From: an uncultured Burkholderiales bacterium | GTDB lineage: Bacteria > Pseudomonadota > Gammaproteobacteria > Burkholderiales > Burkholderiaceae_E | Direction: 5' to 3' | Length of the DNA: 36,340 nt | Assembly (NCBI GenBank): GCA_902826305.1 | Contig: CADEEH010000042.1 | Span: 1 to 36,340, forward strand | Shown: positions 8,256 to 17,333 of the stretch, one piece after another | Position numbering within the stretch: position 1 is the first letter of the stretch | Layout of the letters: each line of letters starts with the position of its first letter | Translations under genes and position numbers: made by a program | Notes under the pieces: model-generated | Database searches by the model: none | Seen by the model: only the letters and a program-made list of their open reading frames with translations | What the model was told of the DNA's origin: nothing

Positions 8256-8975
8256 TCAGCCGACGACCAGCCGGATCCCCGGCAGCACCGCCTGCAGTTC
8301 CTCGCGCCGCTCCAGGGCCAGGCGCATGTTCATCCGCGCCACCTCGGTGTGTTCGATCGCGAGCGCCTGCGCCCGCGTCGCCTCGCCGGCGCGCAGCGCA
8401 TCGACCAGCATATGGTGCTGCTTGTGGGCGTAGCCCATCCAGTCGCGGTCCAGGGCCATCGTTCCCTGCATCGGCCACATCGCCGAGGCAGCGGCGAACG
8501 GCAGCTTGTCGTTGAGCGACAGCGCACGTTGCAACGCCCGGTTGCCCGAGGCATCGATCAGCAGCGCATGCAGGCGATCGTTCATCACGGCATACGCGGC
8601 ATAGCTGTCGAACGTCAGCGGATCGTCGGCCAGCAGCCGGTCACCGGCCTCCAGGCAGGCCTGCAGCTCCGCCAGCAACTGTCGCGACACGCCGTGTTCG
8701 GCGACCAGCCGTGCGGCCATCCCTTCGAGATGACCACGCACCGCGATCGCGTCGAGCACCTCGCCCGGTGTGAACTGCCGGACCAGGTACTTGCCGGTCT
8801 CGCTCGCCTCGATCAGCCCTTCCTGCTCGAGCGTCGCCAGCGCGCCGCGGACCGGAGTGCGCGATGCGCCGAGTTTCTCGGCGAGCTGCTGTTCGGCCAG
8901 GCGATGTCCGGGCGCGAAATCGCCGCGCAGGATCAGGTCGCGCAGTTGCATCAGCACCGTCTCTTGGCGGTTCAT
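8256..8975 (-). CDS. GntR-family transcriptional regulator with FCD domain
   Basis: The 239-residue protein has a winged helix-turn-helix at residues 5-70, with the GntR pattern PGHRLAEQQLAEKLGASRTP followed by VRGALATLEQEGLIE, and a C-terminal all-helical FCD ligand-binding domain from about 80 on. FCD regulators usually sense small organic acids or pathway intermediates and repress catabolic operons. The ATG at 8975 is chosen because translation upstream would run through the operator palindrome. It is divergent from the Rieske operon, and the shared intergenic region holds a perfect inverted repeat, so this protein very likely controls both its own gene and that operon. The C-terminal end is convergent with the SGNH gene. 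Confidence 0.9.
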   Translation of the reverse strand: MNRQETVLMQLRDLILRGDFAPGHRLAEQQLAEKLGASRTPVRGALATLEQEGLIEASETGKYLVRQFTPGEVLDAIAVRGHLEGMAARLVAEHGVSRQLLAELQACLEAGDRLLADDPLTFDSYAAYAVMNDRLHALLIDASGNRALQRALSLNDKLPFAAASAMWPMQGTMALDRDWMGYAHKQHHMLVDALRAGEATRAQALAIEHTEVARMNMRLALERREELQAVLPGIRLVVG

Positions 8976-8993
8976 CGGGCGCACTCGTATACT
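8964..8993 (+). promoter_or_regulatory. Promoter for the Rieske oxygenase operon
   Basis: TTGGCG (8964-8969) and TATACT (8988-8993) are separated by 18 bases, a good sigma-70 pair. The -35 lies in the first codons of the divergent regulator and the -10 lies inside the left arm of the operator palindrome, so repressor binding would block it. Confidence 0.55.
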
Positions 8994-9013
8994 GTTTATT
9001 GAAAACAGTATAC
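8987..9013. promoter_or_regulatory. Operator: perfect 11-bp inverted repeat, probably bound by the GntR regulator
   Basis: GTATACTGTTT (8987-8997) is exactly mirrored by AAACAGTATAC (9003-9013) across 5 bases. It is an AT-rich island in very GC-rich DNA, lies between divergent regulator and operon, and each arm carries TATACT reading outward, one for each direction. This is the layout expected of an autoregulating repressor site. Binding by the neighbouring GntR protein is inferred from position. Confidence 0.75.
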
Positions 9014-9022
9014 CGTTTGCAT

Positions 9023-9061
9023 ATGTCGCTTGGATTCGATACGACCGGGGCAGACCGATGA
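9023..9061 (+). CDS. Possible 12-residue leader peptide before the Rieske gene
   Basis: An ATG at 9023 opens a 12-codon frame (MSLGFDTTGADR) whose TGA overlaps the ATG of the Rieske oxygenase in an ATGA junction. It is preceded by the operon's promoter but has no ribosome site. It could couple translation to the next gene or be chance; no attenuator hairpin or codon run was seen. Confidence 0.25.
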   Translation: MSLGFDTTGADR

Positions 9062-10434
9062 GAGCCGAACAGAACGAACTGATCACCCGGATCGGACCCG
9101 GGACACCGGCCGGGCGGCTGATGCGCAGCTACTGGCAGCCGGTGGCGCTGGTCGACGAGTTCGACCCGAGGCTCGATCCCCGGATGGCCCGGCGCCCGTT
9201 GAAGGCGGTCACGCTGCTCGGCCAGCCGCTGGTGCTGTTTCGCGACGCCGGCGGCCGCTTCGGGCTGCTCGATCGCGATTGCCCGCATCGCGGTGCCGAC
9301 CTCGCCTTCGCCCGGCATGAGGGCGACGGCGTGCGTTGTCCGTTCCACGGCTGGAAGTTCGACGCCGAGGGCCGCTGCCTGGAGACACCGGCCGAGCCCG
9401 CCGGCAGCACGTTGTGCCAGCACGTCCGCCAACGCAGCTATCCGGTCGTCGAACGCAGCGGCGTGCTTTTCGCCTGGCTCGGCGACGAAGGCACGACACC
9501 GCCGCCGCTGCCGGCATTGGACTGCTTCACCGCCCCACCCACCCACACGTTCGCGTTCAAGGGGCTGTGGCGCTGCAACTGGCTGCAGGCGTTCGAGGTC
9601 GGCATCGACCCGGCACACACCTCCTTCCTGCACCGCTTCTTCTTCGACGAATCACTCGACGCGACCTACGGCCGCCAGTTTCGCGGCGCGAGCGCCGGCA
9701 CCGTCGACGGCGAACGCTGGCCGATGACCCGGGTGATGCGTGAATGTGTGCAACCGGAGATCCGCGTCGAGAACATGCCGTACGGCATGCGCCTGACGAC
9801 ACTGCGCAAGCTCGACACGGCGACCACCCATGTCCGCATCACCCACGCGATCTTCCCGCACACCTTCGTGATCCCGCTGTCGGAGACGATGACGATCACG
9901 CAGATGCACGTGCCGGTCGACGACACCCGCACCTACTGGGTGTCGGTGTTCACGAGCTTCGCCGATCCGGTCGACAAGGAGGCGATGCGCAACCAGCGGC
10001 TGCGCACGATGGACCTGCCCGACTACCTGCCCAGGTCCGGCCGGCACGACGACTGGGGCTTCGATCCGGGCGAGCAGATGAGCCGCACCTTTCTCGGCAT
10101 GGGCGAGGAGGACATCAACCGGCACGACCAGTGGGCCTGCGAGAGCATGGGTGCGATCCAGGACCGTACGCGGGAACACCTGGGCACCAGCGATCGCGCG
10201 ATCATGGCCAACCGGCGCCTGCTGGTGAAGGCGATCGAGGACGTGCAGGCGGGGCGCCTGCCGATGGGTGTCGCGCATCCCGACGTCGCCGCGCAGCGGC
10301 TCGGACCCGACACGGTCGACGGCTTCGCGCCCGGTGACGCCTGGCAGGCCTGGTGGCTCGCGGCGACGCGGGCCAAACGCGACGGCGCACCCTGGCCCGC
10401 GGCGCTGGCGAACCCGGAAGCGGCGCCGACTTGA
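9058..10434 (+). CDS. Rieske non-haem iron oxygenase, alpha subunit (phthalate dioxygenase-like)
   Basis: The 458-residue protein starts with the RIGPGTPAGRLMRSYWQPVA pattern typical of phthalate 4,5-dioxygenase-type oxygenases. The Rieske [2Fe-2S] ligands are Cys75-x-His77 and Cys94-x2-His97, and the mononuclear iron site is Asp184-x2-His187-x4-His192 within GIDPAHTSFLH. Members of this group hydroxylate aromatic rings or remove methyl groups from O or N using O2 and electrons from a reductase. It is the first gene of an operon with a glutamine-synthetase-like ligase and a ferredoxin; no reductase is present, so electrons must pass through the ferredoxin from a reductase elsewhere. No small beta subunit is present, as expected for this group. 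Exact substrate cannot be read from the sequence. Confidence 0.9.
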   Translation: MRAEQNELITRIGPGTPAGRLMRSYWQPVALVDEFDPRLDPRMARRPLKAVTLLGQPLVLFRDAGGRFGLLDRDCPHRGADLAFARHEGDGVRCPFHGWKFDAEGRCLETPAEPAGSTLCQHVRQRSYPVVERSGVLFAWLGDEGTTPPPLPALDCFTAPPTHTFAFKGLWRCNWLQAFEVGIDPAHTSFLHRFFFDESLDATYGRQFRGASAGTVDGERWPMTRVMRECVQPEIRVENMPYGMRLTTLRKLDTATTHVRITHAIFPHTFVIPLSETMTITQMHVPVDDTRTYWVSVFTSFADPVDKEAMRNQRLRTMDLPDYLPRSGRHDDWGFDPGEQMSRTFLGMGEEDINRHDQWACESMGAIQDRTREHLGTSDRAIMANRRLLVKAIEDVQAGRLPMGVAHPDVAAQRLGPDTVDGFAPGDAWQAWWLAATRAKRDGAPWPAALANPEAAPT

Positions 10435-10529
10435 GTGCCGAGTCGAACGCCGACTCGAGCGCCGACACGAGCCCTGATATGCACGCCGACACACGCGCCG
10501 GAACCAGCGCGCGGATGAGTGCCGACGAG
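10434..10529 (+). repeat. 12-bp imperfect tandem repeat, about eight units
   Basis: Units approximate AGCGCCGACACG, running in register from 10434 to 10529 and, if translated in the ligase frame, giving a four-residue period (SAES, NADS, SADT, SPDM, HADT, RAGT, SARM, SADE). It covers the junction between the Rieske stop and the start of the ligase and generates several alternative start codons (10431 TTG, 10479 ATG, 10515 ATG). Confidence 0.7.
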
Positions 10530-11963
10530 GCGACCGAACACTGCGCGGCGCTGATCGAGGCCGGTGATCTCGAACTGGTCCGGTTCGCCTGGTGCGACAC
10601 CCACGGCCAGCTGCGCGGCAAGACGCTGACCCGCCGCGCGGCGATTCGTGCGTTGCGCGACGGCCTCGGGATGGTCAGCACCCTGATGCTGAAGGACACG
10701 TCGGACCGGACCGCGTTCAAGGTGTTCGAACCCGGCATCGAATCGACGCTGCCCGGGTTCGCCGGTGCGAACAACCTGCTGCTGCGCGCCGATCCGTCGT
10801 CGTTCCGTCTGCTGCCATGGACCGAACGCACCGGCTGGCTGCTCGGCCAGCCGGTGTTCCAGGACGGCCGCCCGGTGCCGTACGACACCCGCGCGCAACT
10901 GCAGCGCGCGCTGGCGCGGCTCGCGCAACAGGGCCTCGGGCTGGTGTGCGGGCTGGAGATCGAGTTCCACATCTATCGGCTGTGTTCTCCGGAGAGTGAT
11001 CCGTGCCTCGATCCGGATCGGGCCGCGTGGCCGCCGCCCGCACCCGAGGTACGCCTGATACACCCTGGCTACAACCTGCTCGCCGAGTCGATGTTCGACC
11101 TGGCGGAGGCGCCGCTGCGGATCGTCCAGCGCACCGCGCAGGCCCTCGGGCTGCCGCTGGCGTCCCTGGAGATCGAACTCGGACCGAGCCAGGTCGAGGC
11201 GGTGTTCGAGCCGACCGATGCACTGACCGCCGCCGACAACATGGTGCTGTTCCGCAGCGCGGTCCGGCAGGCGCTGCGCCGCGCCGGTTATCACGTCACC
11301 TTCATGTGCCGTCCGCCGTTCGACAACATCATGGCCAGCGGCTGGCACCTGCATCAGTCGCTGGTGCGACTCGACAACGGCCGCAACGCGATGACACGCG
11401 AGATCACACCGGGCCCCGGTGATCGCCATCACGCGCGCCAGACGTTGAGCGACATCGGCGCCCACTGGCTCGGTGGCCTGCTCGATCACGCCAGGGGCAT
11501 GACCGTGATGTGCACACCAACGGCCAACGGCTTCGGTCGCTTCCGGCCGCACGCACTGGCGCCGCAGTCGATCGTCTGGGGCTTCGACAACCGCGGCGCG
11601 ATGCTGCGCGTGATCGGCGCACCCGGCGACCCCGGCACCCGGATCGAGAACCGCCTCGGCGAACCGCTGGCCAATCCCTACCTGTACCTGGCCGCGCAGA
11701 TCCACGCCGGCCTGTCGGGCCTGGCCCGCTCGATCGAGCCGCCGCGGGCGACCGAATCCCCGTACGACGACACCCAGCCGCGGATACCGACATCACTCGG
11801 CGAGGCACTCGCCGCACTCGGCGCCGACCCCGCGATGTGTGCCGGCTTCGGCGACGAGTTCATCCGCTACTACACCGCGATCAAGTCCGCGGAGCAACAG
11901 CGCTTCGACGCCGCCGAAGACAAGACCGAGTTCCAGCGGCGCGAGTATTTCGCCCGCTTCTGA
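10515..11963 (+). CDS. Glutamine-synthetase-family ligase (gamma-glutamyl-amide synthetase-like)
   Basis: The catalytic beta-grasp and GS fold are clear: GLEIEFH near residue 147, LEIELGPSQVEAVFEP, the ATP/phosphate region WHLHQSL, NGFGRFRPHALAP, and IENRLGEPLANPYL. With the ATG at 10515 the protein has 482 residues, like PuuA and GlnA. Upstream in-frame starts at 10479 or at a TTG at 10431, which overlaps the Rieske stop, would add a repetitive Ser/Asp/Ala/Thr-rich tail. Its place beside an oxygenase, not with nitrogen-control genes, suggests a catabolic role: ATP-dependent joining of glutamate to an amine, as IpuC does with isopropylamine or AtdA1-type enzymes do with aniline. The substrate is an inference; a true glutamine synthetase is unlikely but not excluded. 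Confidence 0.85.
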   Translation: MSADEATEHCAALIEAGDLELVRFAWCDTHGQLRGKTLTRRAAIRALRDGLGMVSTLMLKDTSDRTAFKVFEPGIESTLPGFAGANNLLLRADPSSFRLLPWTERTGWLLGQPVFQDGRPVPYDTRAQLQRALARLAQQGLGLVCGLEIEFHIYRLCSPESDPCLDPDRAAWPPPAPEVRLIHPGYNLLAESMFDLAEAPLRIVQRTAQALGLPLASLEIELGPSQVEAVFEPTDALTAADNMVLFRSAVRQALRRAGYHVTFMCRPPFDNIMASGWHLHQSLVRLDNGRNAMTREITPGPGDRHHARQTLSDIGAHWLGGLLDHARGMTVMCTPTANGFGRFRPHALAPQSIVWGFDNRGAMLRVIGAPGDPGTRIENRLGEPLANPYLYLAAQIHAGLSGLARSIEPPRATESPYDDTQPRIPTSLGEALAALGADPAMCAGFGDEFIRYYTAIKSAEQQRFDAAEDKTEFQRREYFARF

Positions 11964-11977
11964 CCCTGCTGGCGACG

Positions 11978-12310
11978 ATGACCCGGATCCGCATCACCCT
12001 CCATTCCCACGGTCGCGTCGACGGCCGCACGATCGATGCCGACACCGGCGCCAGCCTGATGCGGGCCGCGGTCGCGGCCGGCGTCGACGGCATCGCCGCC
12101 GACTGCGGCGGAACGCTGAGCTGCGCGACCTGCCATGTGCACGTCCGCGAGCCATGGCGTTCACGTCTGCCCGCGCCGGCCGACGACGAACTGTCGATGC
12201 TCGAGTTCACCGCGAGCGCGCGCGATCCGTCGAGCCGGCTCTCGTGCCAGATCGTGCTGGCCGATACACTGGACGGCTTGGAAGTCGATCTTCCGCCCAC
12301 CCAGTACTGA
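11978..12310 (+). CDS. [2Fe-2S] ferredoxin, adrenodoxin/putidaredoxin type
   Basis: A 110-residue protein with ligands Cys43-x5-Cys49-x2-Cys52-x37-Cys90, the spacing of adrenodoxin-type ferredoxins, which usually carry electrons to cytochromes P450 and some oxygenases. Acidic residues after the cluster loop (PADDELSMLEF) match the partner-docking helix of the family. It begins 14 bases after the ligase stop and ends 11 bases before the PaiB-like gene, so it is co-transcribed with the Rieske oxygenase and is its likely electron donor. The pairing of an adrenodoxin-type ferredoxin with a phthalate-dioxygenase-type alpha subunit, which normally uses a fused flavin/iron-sulfur reductase, is unusual. 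No ferredoxin reductase is encoded in the window. Confidence 0.88.
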   Translation: MTRIRITLHSHGRVDGRTIDADTGASLMRAAVAAGVDGIAADCGGTLSCATCHVHVREPWRSRLPAPADDELSMLEFTASARDPSSRLSCQIVLADTLDGLEVDLPPTQY

Positions 12311-12321
12311 CCGGAGGCCCG

Positions 12322-12951
12322 ATGTACGTCCCCGCCCATTTCGCCGAGACCCGCCCCGACGAGATCGAGCGCATCATCCGCGAACACCCGCTCGGCATGC
12401 TGGTGACCGTCACCGGCGACGGCCTGGATGCCAACCACGTGCCGTTCGAGTTCGACCGTGCGAGTGGCACGTCCGGCACGCTGCGCGCGCATGTCGCCCG
12501 CGCCAATCCGCTCTGGCGGCAGTGCCCGAGCGGGTCGGCGGTGATGGTGGTCTTCCGCGGCAGCGAGGGCTACATCTCGCCGAACTGGTACCCGAGCAAA
12601 CACGAGACACACCGCCAGGTGCCGACCTGGAACTACGAGGTCGTGCATGCCCACGGCACGCTGACGATCCATGACGACGACAAGACCGTGCGCGGCATCG
12701 TCGCCCGCCTGACGCGACGGCACGAGGCCGATGAACCGAAGCCGTGGAAGATGGGTGACTCGGCACCCGAATACATCGACACGATGGTCGGGGCCATCGT
12801 CGGCATCGAAGTGGCGGTCGTCCGTTTCGAGGCGAAGGTCAAGCTGAGCCAGAACCGCGAGCCGCGCGACCGGCAAGGCGCGGTCGAGCGCCTGCGTGGA
12901 CTCGAGCGCGACCGGCTCGCCGACGCGATGGCGAGGACCGACGCGGGCTGA
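12322..12951 (+). CDS. PaiB-like FMN-binding protein
   Basis: The 209-residue protein opens with MYVPAHFAETRPDEIERIIR and contains the SPNWYPSKHETHRQVPTWNY stretch characteristic of the PaiB/Pai2 family, which has a split-barrel flavin-binding fold. B. subtilis PaiB was described as a negative regulator of sporulation genes; many homologues are simply flavin- or haem-binding proteins of unknown role. GGAGG at 12313-12317 precedes the ATG at 12322 closely. As the last gene of the Rieske operon it could be a flavin reductase-like helper or a redox sensor, but this is not established. It is convergent with the nitronate monooxygenase-like gene, with a 13-base gap. Confidence 0.85.
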   Translation: MYVPAHFAETRPDEIERIIREHPLGMLVTVTGDGLDANHVPFEFDRASGTSGTLRAHVARANPLWRQCPSGSAVMVVFRGSEGYISPNWYPSKHETHRQVPTWNYEVVHAHGTLTIHDDDKTVRGIVARLTRRHEADEPKPWKMGDSAPEYIDTMVGAIVGIEVAVVRFEAKVKLSQNREPRDRQGAVERLRGLERDRLADAMARTDAG

Positions 12952-12964
12952 GCGGAATCACCTC

Positions 12965-13996
12965 TCAACCCGGTGGCGTGCCCGGACCCCGCCCCGCTCG
13001 TTCGACGGCCTGATCGGCGAGTCGTGACACGGCCTCGCGGCCGAGCAGTCCGGCGGCATCGCGCACGATCCGCTCGATGATCACGCCGGCCGGCTCGATC
13101 GCGTGGATCAGCCCGGCCGCCTCGCCGAACCAGACCCCGGTGTGTTCCGGGTCCCCGTCGGCGAACGCCTGCCGATACCGCGGTCCTTCGCTGCCCAGGT
13201 TGCGCTCGAGGTCGTCCTCGTGGCCGTGCCAGCGCTCGGTGAACCGGTTGCGGCGGATCCGCGCCGTGAAGCCGCGCGGCCAGGCGATCTCGCGGGCGAT
13301 GTCCGCGACCCGTGTCCTCACGGTGCCGTCGCCGTCGGTGCCGACGATCGCTTCGTGATGGCCGGGCTTGACCAGGGCTTCCTGCGAAGCCCACAGACGC
13401 GTGCCGAGCAGCACGCCGTCGGCACCCAGCATCAGCGCGGCGGCCAGGCCACGACCGTCGGCGATGCCGCCGGCGGCGAGCAGCAGCGTCGCCGGTGCCC
13501 GGCCGGCGATCCGATCGGCCGTCTCCGGCACCAGCGTGATCGTGCCGCGCAAGGCGCCATGGCCACCGGCCTCGGTACCCTGCGCGACGACGACCTCGGC
13601 GCCGGCATCGAGCGCGTCGTCGACGTGGGCGATGTCCTGGCACTGACAGATGAGCGCCGCGCCGGCCGCGCGGATCTCGTCGGCGAACGGCCTGGGGTCG
13701 CCGAACGAGAGCATGACCGCCGCCGGCCGGTGCCGCAACACGTCGGTCAGCAGCGACGGCGACTGCTGCAACGCCCAGGTGATGAAGCCGACACCGACCC
13801 GCGTGTCGCCGGCCGCGGCGAACTGCGCCTGGAGCCAGGCCCGGTCACCGTACCCGCCCCCGATCAGGCCAAGTCCGCCGGCGCGGCTCACCGCCGCTGC
13901 GAGCGCGCCGCCGCCGGCGAACGCCATCGGCGCGGACACGATCGGATGCCGCAGGCGCAGGGACGTGGTCAGACGGGTCGTCAGCATGGGCACCAT
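12965..13996 (-). CDS. Nitronate monooxygenase-like FMN enzyme (2-nitropropane dioxygenase family)
   Basis: A TIM-barrel flavoprotein of 343 residues (340 from the second ATG at 13987). Family marks are the start RLRHPIVSAPMAFAGGG, the AGGLGLIGGGY loop, GFITWALQQSP, the AQGTEAGGHGA segment with the catalytic His, and the phosphate-binding LLAAGGIADGRG and GADGVLLGTR. Enzymes of this family oxidise alkyl nitronates using O2 through a flavosemiquinone; many members act on other substrates or reduce quinones. It starts 36 bases after the katG stop on the same strand and is probably co-transcribed with it, which would pair an enzyme that may leak peroxide or superoxide with a peroxide-removing one. 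Both ATGs have weak ribosome sites. Confidence 0.85.
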   Translation of the reverse strand: MVPMLTTRLTTSLRLRHPIVSAPMAFAGGGALAAAVSRAGGLGLIGGGYGDRAWLQAQFAAAGDTRVGVGFITWALQQSPSLLTDVLRHRPAAVMLSFGDPRPFADEIRAAGAALICQCQDIAHVDDALDAGAEVVVAQGTEAGGHGALRGTITLVPETADRIAGRAPATLLLAAGGIADGRGLAAALMLGADGVLLGTRLWASQEALVKPGHHEAIVGTDGDGTVRTRVADIAREIAWPRGFTARIRRNRFTERWHGHEDDLERNLGSEGPRYRQAFADGDPEHTGVWFGEAAGLIHAIEPAGVIIERIVRDAAGLLGREAVSRLADQAVERAGRGPGTPPG

Positions 13997-14032
13997 TTGA
14001 CCGCGGAACCGGCGGCGAGCCAAGCGCCCCGG

Positions 14033-16814
<2,782 letters not shown>

Positions 16815-16852
16815 CGGGGCACACTCGGATCATCGCAGCACAGGCCGATGCA

Positions 16853-16858
16853 TATAAT
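16853..16858 (+). promoter_or_regulatory. Consensus -10 box (TATAAT) for the DUF2946-like gene
   Basis: A perfect TATAAT lies only 6 bases before a GTG at 16865. Transcription would begin at about the start codon itself, suggesting a leaderless message. No good -35 is visible. Confidence 0.5.
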
Positions 16859-16864
16859 CGCACG

Positions 16865-17239
16865 GTGAATGCGCCTCGCGACTCCGGACTGTCCTGCACC
16901 TCCCGCTCGATCCGCGGTCTGGTGCTGGTCTGGTTCATCCTGTCCCTGGGGTCCGCGATCGCCTCGAGCATCCTCGAGCCCGCGAGCATCCAGCTGGTCT
17001 GCACGGCGGGAGGCACGAAGCTGATCGACACGACGGGTGACGATGGGGAGCCCAGGCTCTCGGCCACCGGGGATTGCCCGTTGTGTGCGGCGACCGCCGC
17101 GCCGCCACCGGCGGCGACAACCCGTTTCGAGAAACCCTCGCCGCTCGCGCATGCGCTGCAGCCGATCGCCGCGGCCCATATCGCCTCCGCCACCGCCCCG
17201 CCGCTGCCCTCGCGCGGCCCTCCCCCCGTCCTGCTGTAG
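16865..17239 (+). CDS. DUF2946-like small exported protein
   Basis: A 124-residue protein with one N-terminal hydrophobic segment (about residues 19-38), a Cys-Pro-Leu-Cys pair near residue 76, and a Pro/Ala-rich tail ending in PPLPSRGPPPVLL. This layout, including the CPxC pair and the closing SRGPP, matches the DUF2946 family, small proteins often found just upstream of TonB-dependent receptors, in some cases with copper. The two cysteines could bind a metal; this is inference. The GTG at 16865 is the only start that keeps the whole N-terminal region and lies 6 bases after a consensus -10. The receptor gene starts 94 bases downstream and is probably in the same transcript. Confidence 0.65.
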   Translation: MNAPRDSGLSCTSRSIRGLVLVWFILSLGSAIASSILEPASIQLVCTAGGTKLIDTTGDDGEPRLSATGDCPLCAATAAPPPAATTRFEKPSPLAHALQPIAAAHIASATAPPLPSRGPPPVLL

Positions 17240-17263
17240 ACCACCGGGTCGCCGTCGCGCCCC

Positions 17264-17279
17264 GGTGATCACGATCACC
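17264..17279. promoter_or_regulatory. 16-base palindrome upstream of the TonB receptor
   Basis: GGTGATC and GATCACC are exact inverted copies across 2 bases, about 55 bases before the receptor start. It could be an operator for metal control or an RNA hairpin. It does not match a Fur box by eye. Confidence 0.4.
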
Positions 17280-17333
17280 TGCTCCCGAAGCGCGGGAACG
17301 GGTGCACGCAGCCTTTGTCCGGGGAGAAGAACA

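Noticed and set aside
10431-10514. TTG at 10431 as the sure start of the ligase
   Set aside because: It overlaps the oxygenase stop and has GGAAG upstream, but the added residues are repeat-derived and the family length fits the ATG at 10515; left as an alternative.
17281-17333. Cobalamin riboswitch-like bases (GGGAAC near GGGTGCA) before the TonB receptor
   Set aside because: The region is far too short and lacks the other conserved parts of that riboswitch; the receptor is siderophore type, not BtuB.
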